Source of the DNA: Desulfatitalea alkaliphila
Lineage (GTDB): Bacteria; Desulfobacterota; Desulfobacteria; Desulfobacterales; Desulfosarcinaceae
Direction of reading: 5' to 3'
DNA: 64,000 nt
NCBI RefSeq assembly: GCF_022968795.1
Contig: NZ_JALJRB010000010.1
Span: 62,001-126,000, forward strand
The notes below the pieces were generated by a model that saw only the letters and a list, made by a program, of their open reading frames with translations, was not told where the DNA came from and did not search any database. The position numbers and the translations under genes were made by a program. Shown one piece after another: positions 29,644-37,891 of the stretch (the first letter of the stretch is position 1; every line of letters starts with the position of its first letter).

Positions 29644-30600
29644 TCAGAAGATACTCAAATCCAATTCCGCCGACAGCCTTTCCAACAGCTTCCAGCCGGC
29701 AAGGCTGTTGCCTTTGGCATCCAGTGCCGGCCCCAGCACCGCGACACCAAGACGCCCGGGAGAGACGGCCATGATGCCGCCGCCGACACCGCTTTTGCCC
29801 GGCATGCCCACATCCACGGCGAATTCACCGGACGCATCGTACATGCCGCAGGTGGTCATCACCGCCTTTACCATCCGTGCGATTTTACTGTCGAAAAGCC
29901 GCTGCCCGGAGAAGGGCGAACGGCCGTCTCCGGCCAGCACGGCGCCCATGCAGGCCACATCGCCGCAGGTCACCGCCACCGAACAGAGACGAAAGTAGGC
30001 ATCCAGCAGTTCTTCCACATCCCCGTCGATGATCCCGGTACTTTTCATGAAGTAGGCCAGGGACCGGTTCCGGTCGCCGGTACGCTTTTCGGAACGATAC
30101 ACCGCCTCGTTCACCACCAGCGTATCGTTGCCGGCCATATCCCCGATCATGGAGAGAATTCGCTGGAACTTGTCTTCGATGGTGGTGCCCCGAACCATGG
30201 TGATGGCGGCGATGGCCCCGGAATTGATCATGGGGTTCAACGGCCGCTGCTCGTTCTTGGTCTCCAGGTTGACGATGGAGTTGAAGCCGTCGGCGGTGGG
30301 TGCCACACTGATCTTGCGCGGCAAGGTGTCGAATGCGTTGTCCCGCAGCGCACAGATGAAAGTGGCCACCTTGGAAATGCTCTGCAAGGTAAAGGGCGCC
30401 CGCCAATCCCCTGCTTCCCACCTACGCCCCTGCAAGTCGCAGACGGCGACACCCAGCAAGCCGGGATTCTGCTTGGCCAATTCGGGTATATAGGTCGCCA
30501 CCCGTCCCTGCCTGCACCAGTGCCGGTTCTCGGCAACCAGTTCCGTCAATAGTTGGACTATGCGGTCCTTTGTATCGAATGATGGTCGGTGGTCATTCAT
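29644..30600 (-). CDS. glsA: Glutaminase A
   Basis: A 318-aa glutaminase of the beta-lactamase-like serine hydrolase fold. It carries the QSISK catalytic Ser-x-x-Lys (S74, K77), NPMINSGAI, a VYRSE segment and the GLGVAV/PGKSGVGGG region near the C-terminus. It hydrolyses L-glutamine to glutamate and ammonia. The length matches the family. It faces the convergent lipoprotein gene and diverges from the phosphate transporter gene; the intergenic region between them has a good promoter on the plus strand only. Confidence 0.93.
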   Translation of the reverse strand: MNDHRPSFDTKDRIVQLLTELVAENRHWCRQGRVATYIPELAKQNPGLLGVAVCDLQGRRWEAGDWRAPFTLQSISKVATFICALRDNAFDTLPRKISVAPTADGFNSIVNLETKNEQRPLNPMINSGAIAAITMVRGTTIEDKFQRILSMIGDMAGNDTLVVNEAVYRSEKRTGDRNRSLAYFMKSTGIIDGDVEELLDAYFRLCSVAVTCGDVACMGAVLAGDGRSPFSGQRLFDSKIARMVKAVMTTCGMYDASGEFAVDVGMPGKSGVGGGIMAVSPGRLGVAVLGPALDAKGNSLAGWKLLERLSAELDLSIF

Positions 30601-30691
30601 ATCAACGTTTTCCCATGATCGACGTTGTCAGGTCAAGGAATGAAGCGCGTTTAATTTTTTAAGTTCGGTAGAATATCTAAACCAAAAACTC

Positions 30692-30721
30692 TTGACACTT
30701 AAAAATATTTTTCACCATATT
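30692..30721 (+). promoter_or_regulatory. Sigma-70 promoter for the PiT/DUF47 pair
   Basis: TTGACA at 30692-30697 and CATATT at 30716-30721, 18 bases apart, lie about 110 bases before the ATG at 30834. I looked for a PhoB box (CTGTCAT repeats) and did not see one, so phosphate control is not supported by sequence. Confidence 0.5.
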
Positions 30722-30833
30722 TGACCGCTGACCCGACCCGTGATATCAACGGCACGGTTTCAATGGGGGCTACGAACTTAAACGGAACGGCCCGGATACA
30801 GCAATCGCGACACCATCAACGGTCAGGTATTCC

Positions 30834-32060
30834 ATGCCCGGCGAATATATAATCTTGGTTGTCAGCTATGCCTTCGGTTTTTACATGGCTTGGAACATCG
30901 GCGCCAACGACGTGGCCAATTCCATGGCTTCGGCGGTGGGCGCCAAGGCCATCACGGCCCGCCAGGCCGTCTTCATCGCCTCAATCCTGATCATCGTCGG
31001 CGCCACCTTGATCGGCTCACACGTCACCGACACCATTCGCAAGGGCATTGTTTCCACGGAGGTTCTCAACAATCCCCGCCTGGCCTTGATCGGCGCCATG
31101 TCGGCCCTGCTCTCCGCGGCCTTGTGGGTTTCCTTCGCCACATGGAAATCGTTGCCGGTCTCCACCACCCACTCCATCGTCGGCGCCATGATCGGCTTCG
31201 GCATCATGGCCGGCGGATTTCAGGCGATTCAGTGGGGCAAGCTTACGGCGGTGGTGATGAGTTGGATCATTTCCCCCCTCTTCAGCCTGATCATCAGCTT
31301 CCTTTTGTTCAAGGTCATCGTTCGCTCGATCCTTTCACGCACCGACACCTTTCGCGCGGCCTTGCGCCTTTCCCCTTTTTTCATCGGCATCGCCTGCTTT
31401 GTCGTGGTATTGTCCTTTCTGTTTAAAACACCGTTGGGCAAGCGTTTGGCCATCGGCGATCCCATGGCCGTTGCAGCGGCTTTGATCATCGCCGCTGCCG
31501 TCGGCTTGACGGGCAAGTGGTTGATTGCAAGATTCATGATCGGCAAGAACAACCCGGACGGCGAGGATATTTTTCGCCGCATCCAGATCGGCACATCCTG
31601 TTACATGGCCCTCGCCCTGGGCGCCAATGACGTGGCCAATGCCATCGGACCGCTGACGGCCATCTATTTCCTGGTCAAAACCGGCACTTTGGGCGAACAG
31701 GTACCCGTGCCGATGTTTCTGCTTTTTTTCGGCGGCATCGGCATCGCCATCGGGGTGTGGGTGGCCGGCGCCCGTGTCATGGCGACCGTCGGCACCAAAA
31801 TCACCACCTTGACCAACACCCGCGGGTTCTCGGTGGATTTCGCCGCCGCCACCACCGTGTTGATCGCCTCTAAGTTCGGGCTACCCGTATCCACCACCCA
31901 TGCGGCGGTGGGCGGTGTTATGGGGGTGGGTTTGGCCCGCGGAATCGAAGCCGTGAACTTTCGAATCGTTCTGCAGATCGCGCTTTTCTGGGTCTTGACC
32001 GTTCCCGCGGCGGCCATCACCAGTATGTTGATCTATCAGTTTCTGACCCTCATTCTATAA
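30834..32060 (+). CDS. Inorganic phosphate transporter, PiT family
   Basis: A 408-aa integral membrane protein with the two inverted PiT signature repeats: AWNIGANDVANSMASAVGAKA near the N-terminus and LGANDVANAIGPLTAIY at about residue 260, plus two STTH motifs (PVSTTHSIVGAMIG, PVSTTHAAVGGVMG). About ten hydrophobic segments. PiT proteins move phosphate with H+ or Na+. The DUF47 gene follows 13 bases behind, the usual partner. No obvious Pho box upstream. Confidence 0.93.
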   Translation: MPGEYIILVVSYAFGFYMAWNIGANDVANSMASAVGAKAITARQAVFIASILIIVGATLIGSHVTDTIRKGIVSTEVLNNPRLALIGAMSALLSAALWVSFATWKSLPVSTTHSIVGAMIGFGIMAGGFQAIQWGKLTAVVMSWIISPLFSLIISFLLFKVIVRSILSRTDTFRAALRLSPFFIGIACFVVVLSFLFKTPLGKRLAIGDPMAVAAALIIAAAVGLTGKWLIARFMIGKNNPDGEDIFRRIQIGTSCYMALALGANDVANAIGPLTAIYFLVKTGTLGEQVPVPMFLLFFGGIGIAIGVWVAGARVMATVGTKITTLTNTRGFSVDFAAATTVLIASKFGLPVSTTHAAVGGVMGVGLARGIEAVNFRIVLQIALFWVLTVPAAAITSMLIYQFLTLIL

Positions 32061-32073
32061 TAAGGAGCGTGTT

Positions 32074-32742
32074 ATGCGGTTGCCGTTCTTCTCGATGTTT
32101 ATCACCTCCCCTTTCGAAGGGTTGCAGGAGCACGCGGAAAAGGTGCAGGATTGCACCTGGGCGTTCCAGGAGGCGATCGAGTGCCACATCTCCCATCGCT
32201 GTCAACGGTTCGAAGACCTGCGCCAGGAGGTGATCCGCCTGGAAAGCGAGGCCGATGCCATCAAGCGGAGGATCCGGGGCCATCTGCCCATCGGCACCCT
32301 GTTGCCGGTGAGCAAATTTCAACTCTTTCGCTATTTGCGCGAGCAGGACGGGGTTTTGGATGCGGTGGAAGATGCGCTGGACTGGATTTCCTACCGTGCG
32401 GAGGCCGGCATCCCGCCTGAAGTGGAGAAGGATTTCCTGTTGCTGGTGGATGCGGTGATCGATCCCATCGAGGAGTTGAGCAAGATGGTCGCCGAGGCGC
32501 GCAAGTATTTTCGCAACTACAACGAAAAACAACGCCTGCTGGTCAAACAGATCATCCGCAACCTGCGTCAACAAGAGCACGAGGCGGACAAGATCGAAGA
32601 CGACATCAAGCGCATCATGTTCACCGCCAGCACCGATGCCGTCACGGTCTACCACATGGTCCGTCTGGCGGAAATCATTGGCTCCATTGCCGACCACGCC
32701 GAAAATGCAGGGGACATGATGCGGGCCATGCTGGCCAAATAA
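32074..32742 (+). CDS. DUF47/PhoU-like protein (TIGR00153)
   Basis: A 222-aa all-helical protein of the DUF47/PhoU-like group. Family marks include SPFEGLQEHAEKV at the N-terminus, LPIGTLLPVSKFQLFRYLREQD and the EHEADKIEDDIKR segment with its E/D-rich metal-binding helix. It is almost always next to a PiT transporter, whose activity it probably regulates. Start supported by AAGGAG seven bases upstream of the ATG. Convergent with the small zinc-ribbon gene. Confidence 0.92.
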   Translation: MRLPFFSMFITSPFEGLQEHAEKVQDCTWAFQEAIECHISHRCQRFEDLRQEVIRLESEADAIKRRIRGHLPIGTLLPVSKFQLFRYLREQDGVLDAVEDALDWISYRAEAGIPPEVEKDFLLLVDAVIDPIEELSKMVAEARKYFRNYNEKQRLLVKQIIRNLRQQEHEADKIEDDIKRIMFTASTDAVTVYHMVRLAEIIGSIADHAENAGDMMRAMLAK

Positions 32743-32748
32743 ATCGTG

Positions 32749-32976
32749 CTAAAAAAAGGCCCATTTGACATAAAGGGCCAGGAAGAGCCACAATGCGATG
32801 CAAACGATGTAGCCCCGCCAATTGGTCAGCCGATCGGCCATGCCGTGATCGTTAACGGGGCCCAGGCGCACCTTGCAAGAAGGGCACGCCTTGGCCTCCA
32901 ATGGCACATAGGCGTAGCATTCGGGACATTTCTTACTGACATACTTACCTTTTGCAACCGGCGGGCGTCGAGCCAT
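32749..32976 (-). CDS. Small zinc-ribbon membrane protein
   Basis: A 75-aa protein with CPECYAYVPLEAKACPSC, a typical two-pair zinc ribbon, followed by a single C-terminal transmembrane helix (GYIVCIALWLFLALYVKWAFF). The GAGGAG site lies six to seven bases before the ATG. Likely co-transcribed with ppiD upstream, 15 bases apart. Function unknown; small ribbon-TM proteins of this kind often act as membrane-bound scaffolds. Its last codons also form the T-rich end of its own terminator. Confidence 0.75.
   Translation of the reverse strand: MARRPPVAKGKYVSKKCPECYAYVPLEAKACPSCKVRLGPVNDHGMADRLTNWRGYIVCIALWLFLALYVKWAFF
32751..32779 (-). terminator. Intrinsic terminator embedded in the end of the zinc-ribbon gene
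   Basis: On the minus strand GGCCC (32775-32779) pairs with GGGCC (32758-32762) around a 12-base loop, followed by seven T (32751-32757). The T run encodes the last Phe codons and touches the stop codon, so the terminator overlaps coding sequence. The stem is short. Confidence 0.5.
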
Positions 32977-32991
32977 CGCACTCTCCTCGGG

Positions 32992-34890
32992 CTACTGAAT
33001 CAGCTGCGTCTCGATCTCAATACGTCCGCGGGATCGCAAGTCAGCCAACCATTGTTGAAACACATTCTCTTTTTTGCGCTCCGGCAACTGCTCCAGAAGA
33101 TTCTCTTTCTCGGTGACAAATTGCGTATCATCGGGCCGTTTGCGATCCTTCAGCCGAACCACATACCACCCTTCGGTTCCTTCAAAAACCGATTCGGGCA
33201 ACGGTTGTTCCGGCCGCAGGGCAAAAGCGGCTTGCAGGATATCAGGCTGGTAGCCGATTTCGGGGATGGTGCCGCCCCGTTTGAAAAAGCCGGTCTCGAT
33301 GGTTTCCAGTTCATGCTCGGCGGCCACCTCGCTCAACGGCTTTCCCTCCTGCAGGGCGGCCAGGGCCGCTTCGGCTACCGCTTTGGCGTGCGCGTTGCGC
33401 AGTTGGCGCGTCACATCCGCCTCGACTTTTTCGCGCACCGTTTCCAGCGGCGGTACGGTTGCCGCGATTGTCTCGGTGACTTGCAGCAGAAAATAGCCCT
33501 CTTCCACCTCAATGGGTTCGCTGATGCCCATGACGTCCAAATCGAAAGCCGCCTCCACTAAAGGACGGCCGTTGGCGACCCCTTCGAAGGCCCGATCACG
33601 GGTGGTGAAGAAATCGGTGACGCCGTAAGTCAATTGACGGGATTGGGCAGCGGCTGTCAGGTCGTCGCCGTCGAAGGTGTTGTCATAAATCTCCTCGGCC
33701 TTGGCGCGGGCCAAGCTGCGAGCCTCCTGTGCCACAAGTCGCTCCCGAATGGTGGCCGCCGCATCCTCAATGCTCTGATGTTCGGCTTCGTTGACCTTTT
33801 CCACCTTGATAATGTGCCACCCAAAACGCGTTCGGACCGGTTCGCTGACCTCTCCGGGGGACATGGCGAAGGCGCGATCAGCAAAGGGTTTGACCATCTC
33901 TTCCCTTTTGAAAGCCCCCAAGTATCCGCCCTGATCACGGCTGGGGCCTTCGGAATACTCCCGGGCCAATGCTTCGAAGGACTGCCCCTCCTGTGTTGCC
34001 AGACCATAAACCATCCGGGCCTTTTCCTCCTGCTCGCCCACGGTTTGAGCATCGGCGTCCTCTTCAAGGCGCAACAGGATGTGGCGGGCCTCCACTGTTT
34101 TCTCCACCCTGAATTCCGCGGCATTTTCCTGATAGTACTGGGCGATACGATCTTCGGCAATCGACACCTGGTCCCGGAAACCGGCCGGATCCAAATGGAC
34201 GTAAACCGCCTTCACCTTGGGATCGGTGCGATACTGTTCAGGATTTTCCTCGAAGTAGGCTGCAATTTCTTCCTCGGTGGGCTTGACATCCGGATGGCGT
34301 TCGTAACTGAACAGCAGCGCTTCCAGGTTGGCCTCGGCATGGTACCAATCGAACCACTCCCGCGCTTCGGCTTCGGACACGGTGACCCCTTCCAGCACGA
34401 GGCGCCGCAACTTGTCGATCATTAAATCTTCACGATATATGGTTCTGAAATCGGAGGTCGTCATCCGGTTTTGAGCCAGTATGAAGCCGGCGCGCTCTTC
34501 GTCGAACCCGTGTTCTCCCTGAAATGCGGGTATGGCCAGGATGGCCTGGTCCAACTGGTTGTCCGGAATCTGAATGTTGAGCCGGCGCGCCTCCTGCAGC
34601 ATTACGGCCCGGTCGATCAACTGATCCAGCGCCTGTTGATTGAGGCGCAAACTTTGCAGGGTCTGTTCGTCCATCTGCGCGCCGTAGGCACGACGGTACT
34701 GTTCGCGCAATCGATTGAAATTCTCGCGATAGGCGGCATAGGAAATGGGTTCTCCATTGACCACGGCCACCGGATTCTCCTGGGCGGTGTCGAAGCCCCC
34801 CACCCCCCAAAAGGCAAAGACCACCACAATGGCAAACAGGATGATTTTGATCATCCAGCTGCGTGCCTGCCGACGCATAATACTGAGCAT
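32992..34890 (-). CDS. PpiD-like membrane-anchored peptidyl-prolyl isomerase
   Basis: A 632-aa periplasmic chaperone anchored by one N-terminal helix (MIKIILFAIVVVFAFWGVGGF). A SurA/PpiD N-terminal chaperone region (about 35-250) is followed by a parvulin PPIase domain (about 270-365) with ARHILLRLEEDA, a GYLGAFKREEMV segment and GWHIIKVEKV, then a second parvulin-like degenerate region and a C-terminal tail. It helps outer-membrane and exported proteins fold. Start at 34890 is preferred over 34914 because AGAGGA lies seven bases before it. The tRNA-Ala gene lies upstream on the same strand. Confidence 0.88.
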   Translation of the reverse strand: MLSIMRRQARSWMIKIILFAIVVVFAFWGVGGFDTAQENPVAVVNGEPISYAAYRENFNRLREQYRRAYGAQMDEQTLQSLRLNQQALDQLIDRAVMLQEARRLNIQIPDNQLDQAILAIPAFQGEHGFDEERAGFILAQNRMTTSDFRTIYREDLMIDKLRRLVLEGVTVSEAEAREWFDWYHAEANLEALLFSYERHPDVKPTEEEIAAYFEENPEQYRTDPKVKAVYVHLDPAGFRDQVSIAEDRIAQYYQENAAEFRVEKTVEARHILLRLEEDADAQTVGEQEEKARMVYGLATQEGQSFEALAREYSEGPSRDQGGYLGAFKREEMVKPFADRAFAMSPGEVSEPVRTRFGWHIIKVEKVNEAEHQSIEDAAATIRERLVAQEARSLARAKAEEIYDNTFDGDDLTAAAQSRQLTYGVTDFFTTRDRAFEGVANGRPLVEAAFDLDVMGISEPIEVEEGYFLLQVTETIAATVPPLETVREKVEADVTRQLRNAHAKAVAEAALAALQEGKPLSEVAAEHELETIETGFFKRGGTIPEIGYQPDILQAAFALRPEQPLPESVFEGTEGWYVVRLKDRKRPDDTQFVTEKENLLEQLPERKKENVFQQWLADLRSRGRIEIETQLIQ

Positions 34891-35071
34891 AACTGTTCCT
34901 CTCTTGCGTTTCATTGCCCCGGAAAGGGGTCAGAATCATCTGAACTTACTGATATAGGTTGTTTTACCCTGTTTTGTCAATCACTCCGTCCATGTCGTTT
35001 TCCATCCACGGCACGGTACCGGCGGCGGTTCGCGTCGCATATGGTGCAGGGTGACGGGGGCACAAAAACCG

Positions 35072-35104
35072 AAAGGGCGTCTCCGGATTGCGGAAACGCC
35101 CTTT
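35072..35104 (-). terminator. Terminator behind tRNA-Ala
   Basis: AAAGGGCGT (35072-35080) and ACGCCCTTT (35096-35104) form a nine-pair stem with an inner TCCG/CGGA extension. On the minus strand it is followed by CGGTTTTTG, so it suits the end of the tRNA transcript. The plus strand also ends in T's. Confidence 0.7.
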
Positions 35105-35115
35105 TTAGACGGATT

Positions 35116-35191
35116 TGGTGGAGCTGAGGGGGATCGAACCCCTGACCTCATGACTGCCAGTCATGCGCTCTCCCAGCTGAGCTACAGCCCC
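35116..35191 (-). tRNA. tRNA-Ala (anticodon GGC)
   Basis: 76 nt on the minus strand with the CCA end encoded. The acceptor stem GGGGCTG/CAGCTCC contains one G-T pair; the D-arm GCTC/GAGC, anticodon stem CATGA/TCATG with loop CTGGCAG, and T-arm AGGGG/CCCCT with TTCGATC loop all fold. The anticodon GGC reads GCC/GCT alanine codons. Confidence 0.95.
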
Positions 35192-35206
35192 GAGCAGTGA
35201 AACGGC

Positions 35207-35235
35207 TACCTAACAAACTGACCGACACCTGTCAA
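35207..35235 (-). promoter_or_regulatory. Promoter of tRNA-Ala
   Basis: On the minus strand a perfect -35 TTGACA (35230-35235), a 17-base spacer and TAGGTA (35207-35212). The tRNA 5' end is 16 bases past the -10, leaving a leader of only about nine bases. Confidence 0.65.
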
Positions 35236-35585
35236 CGGGAAAATGCAAATAAACAGCAATTCCGAACCTGCGTCGCCGCCCTTCACCTTTTCATCCACCC
35301 ATTGTCCGGCCCTTCGAATGCCAATGGCTGCCGCGGAAGGCGTGCGACGTACGGAAAAGCGGATCGGCAGCAATGGAAATGAACCATATTCAGTTCCCAT
35401 AGTCCTGTAAATATAATAAGTCGCTTGACAAAAGAAGGTGCGGCCGATAATTGCTGAATTTTATCAGCGACGATTGCAGTAAACGCCGAAGATGGTAACG
35501 GACCACTTTCAGAAATGCCGCACGGATTTCAACGACAGGACATCAGCAGCGGATCGAACATGGACCAGCGAAAGGCAAACGCTTC
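35236..35585. other. Intergenic region upstream of the CoA-transferase genes
   Basis: About 350 bases with no recognisable gene. TTGACA (35425-35430) followed after 15 bases by GATAAT (35446-35451) is a likely plus-strand promoter for the CoA-transferase genes. Directly behind it GCTGA/TCAGC (35453-35468, six-base spacer) is a small inverted repeat that could be an operator. Short frames in both directions look non-coding. Confidence 0.45.
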
Positions 35586-36563
35586 ATGAACCCAGGCTCT
35601 GAAAAAGTCATCTCAATGCGGGAGGCCGTCGATCGCTTTGTGCCCGACGGCGCCCACCTTTCCATCGGCGGTTTCACCGTCAACCGCAATCCCATGGCGG
35701 CGGTGTACGAAATCATCCGCCAGAAAAAGACGGGCCTTCACCTTTACGCCCACTCCAACGGTCAAGGGGTGGACGAACTGATCGGCGGCGGATGTGTCGC
35801 CCGGTTGGAAATCGCCTATGCCGGCAGCGGCCGTTTCGCCCCCACCTGTGTCCGCTTTCGCAAGGCGGTGCAATCGGGGCGACTGCAAGTCGAAGACTAT
35901 TCCAATTATCAAATGACCATGCGGTTCGCCGCCGGCGCCATGGGGGTACCCTTTCTGCCGGTCCGCTCCGGCATGGGCACGGACCTGGTCAATCGCTGGG
36001 GCTTCACCCCCGAGATGCGGCAGTCGGATGAGCGTTTGCCCGACCTGAAACTGGCCGCCCTCGACAATCCTTTCGGCAACTGGGCGGACGCCCCCAACGT
36101 CCTGCTGGTGCCGGCCATTCGCCCGGATGTGACCATCATCCATGTGCAGAGCGCCGACCGGGCCGGTACGGTACGCATCGAGGGGCTGCCCTTCACCGAT
36201 ATCGAACAGGCCAAGGCCGCCCGGCGGGTGATCGTCACCTGCGAGGAATTGGTGCCCACCGAGACACTGCGCGAGCACCCCGAATACAACCAGCTGCCCT
36301 TTTTCTGCGTGGACGCCGTGGTACATGTGCCCCACGGTGCATTCCCCACCGCCTGCTATCGCCATTACGACTACGACCCGGCCTTTTTGAATCAATACAG
36401 GGAATGGGCCTTGGACGAAGAGCGCCACGCCCGATACTTGCAGCGTTACATTAAAGACACTCCGGATCATCAAGCTTTCATGGCGCTGCAGGACCCGGCG
36501 CAACTGGGCCGCATCAAGGCCGATCCACGCACGGGCTACGCCGTCGGGCTGGACCGCCGTTGA
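35586..36563 (+). CDS. CoA-transferase subunit A (glutaconate CoA-transferase type)
   Basis: A 325-aa alpha subunit of a class I (family I) CoA-transferase, GctA type. Marks include GAHLSIGGFTVNRNPMAA, an LPVRSGMGTDLV segment and VTIIHVQSADRAGTVRIEG. The subunit binds the acid substrate; catalysis sits on subunit B. It swaps CoA between a donor such as acetyl-CoA or glutaconyl-CoA and a carboxylate. The B gene follows 57 bases on. Substrate not determined: aromatic, branched or dicarboxylic acids are all possible in anaerobes. Confidence 0.88.
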   Translation: MNPGSEKVISMREAVDRFVPDGAHLSIGGFTVNRNPMAAVYEIIRQKKTGLHLYAHSNGQGVDELIGGGCVARLEIAYAGSGRFAPTCVRFRKAVQSGRLQVEDYSNYQMTMRFAAGAMGVPFLPVRSGMGTDLVNRWGFTPEMRQSDERLPDLKLAALDNPFGNWADAPNVLLVPAIRPDVTIIHVQSADRAGTVRIEGLPFTDIEQAKAARRVIVTCEELVPTETLREHPEYNQLPFFCVDAVVHVPHGAFPTACYRHYDYDPAFLNQYREWALDEERHARYLQRYIKDTPDHQAFMALQDPAQLGRIKADPRTGYAVGLDRR

Positions 36564-36620
36564 CCACCACCAAGGATGTCAGCAAACAGACATGAACCCA
36601 CAAACCCAGCGGATTTGAAT

Positions 36621-37388
36621 ATGACCTACTCTGCACGTGAAATGATGGCCGTGGTCGCGGCCCGGGAAATCAAGGACGGGGATATCGTCTTCTGCGGCAC
36701 CGGCATCTCCATGCTGGCCGCCATGGCGGCCAAACACATCAGCGCCCCCAACAGCGTGATCTTTTTCGAAACCGGCGCCATCGACGCCCAGCTCGAAGAG
36801 GTGCCCATGGCCGTGGGCGATCCACGGGTGATGCTCGGCGCCGCGGTGCATGGCAGTCTGGCCGACGCCTTCGCCTTCATGCAGAACCGCACCACCGGCG
36901 AGCACGTGGTGGGCATTCTGGGCGCGGCCCAGATCGATCCATACGGCAATCTGAACTCCACCTCACTGGGCGACTACAACGCGCCTCGGGTGCGCTTTTC
37001 CGGCAGCGGCGGGGCCTGCGACGTGGGTTCCTTCGTGGGGCGGACCATCCTGTTCATGCAGCAGGAGACACGCAAGTTCGTGCCCCGTCTGGACTACCTC
37101 ACCTGCCCCGGTTTCCTCGACGGCGGCAACGGCCGGGAACGGGCCGGTCTGCCCCACGGCGGCCCGGAGGTGGTGATCACCAACATGGCCACCTTCCGTT
37201 TCGACGCCGACACCCGCCACATGTACCTGGCCGGCTGCTATCCCGGTGTAACGCCCGATCAGGTGCTCGAGCGCATGGGTTTTGCGGTGCCCGTCGACCG
37301 CGCCCGGCCGGTCCTCCCGCCCGACGACCGGGAGCTGGGCATCCTGCGCAACAAATGCGATCCGCAGCGGTTGATTCTGGGCGACTAA
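36621..37388 (+). CDS. CoA-transferase subunit B (glutaconate CoA-transferase type)
   Basis: A 255-aa beta subunit. The FFETGAI segment places a Glu at about residue 50 (family catalytic Glu, E54 in the Acidaminococcus enzyme), which carries the CoA thioester in the ping-pong mechanism. Other marks are GAAQIDPYGNLNST and GGPEVVITNMATFRFD. An in-frame ATG at 36576 would add 15 residues; I prefer 36621 because the family usually starts just before YSAREMM, although neither has a strong ribosome binding site. Forms the enzyme with the A subunit. Confidence 0.85.
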   Translation: MTYSAREMMAVVAAREIKDGDIVFCGTGISMLAAMAAKHISAPNSVIFFETGAIDAQLEEVPMAVGDPRVMLGAAVHGSLADAFAFMQNRTTGEHVVGILGAAQIDPYGNLNSTSLGDYNAPRVRFSGSGGACDVGSFVGRTILFMQQETRKFVPRLDYLTCPGFLDGGNGRERAGLPHGGPEVVITNMATFRFDADTRHMYLAGCYPGVTPDQVLERMGFAVPVDRARPVLPPDDRELGILRNKCDPQRLILGD

Positions 37389-37459
37389 CACTTCGAGGCC
37401 CAATACGGACGGATAAGGGCCGACACCGCCGGCACGAACCGCGACGGCGTCGGCCCTCT

Positions 37460-37729
37460 TCACTTGCCGACCAGAGAGACCAGGGTGGCGCCCCATCCGC
37501 CGGCTTCGGGCGGCGCGTCCGCGAAACCGCCCACCAGCGGATGCTTGGCAAGCAGCGACCGCACCCGCGCCTTCTGCATTCCCGTCCCTTTGCCATGGAT
37601 CACCCGCACGGCGAAAATGCCCTTCTCGTGACAGGCGGACAAATAATCGTCCAACAAGTCGGGCAACTCCTTGGGATTGAAGGTGTGCAGGTCCAACACG
37701 CCGTCGATGGGTACCTCAATGGGCTTCAT
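37460..37729 (-). CDS. Smr-domain protein
   Basis: An 89-aa protein that is a single Smr domain: a DLHTF motif near the N-terminus and the RVIHGKGTG motif at about 45-53. Smr domains nick or cleave nucleic acids in MutS2 and other proteins; here the domain stands alone. AGGAG sits seven bases before the ATG at 37729, while an in-frame TTG two codons earlier is unlikely. It converges with the CoA-transferase genes. Confidence 0.85.
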   Translation of the reverse strand: MKPIEVPIDGVLDLHTFNPKELPDLLDDYLSACHEKGIFAVRVIHGKGTGMQKARVRSLLAKHPLVGGFADAPPEAGGWGATLVSLVGK

Positions 37730-37891
37730 ATACAAACTCCTGAGCGTCCCCTTCGCATCGCAACGCCCTGAACTTCCTGTTCCTGCAGGATGGACGGTGC
37801 GCCTTGCCGAGCCACCGCCCAGCGAAAAGCGGTCGGCGATGATGAGAATGATGAAAATGAAAATCGTCTTGGCCGAGGTGGATGATGGCGC

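Noticed and set aside
35116-35191. tRNA-Ala 3' end as an integration site for a genomic island
   Set aside because: The region behind it holds a normal terminator and the ppiD gene; no integrase or repeated tRNA end was found.
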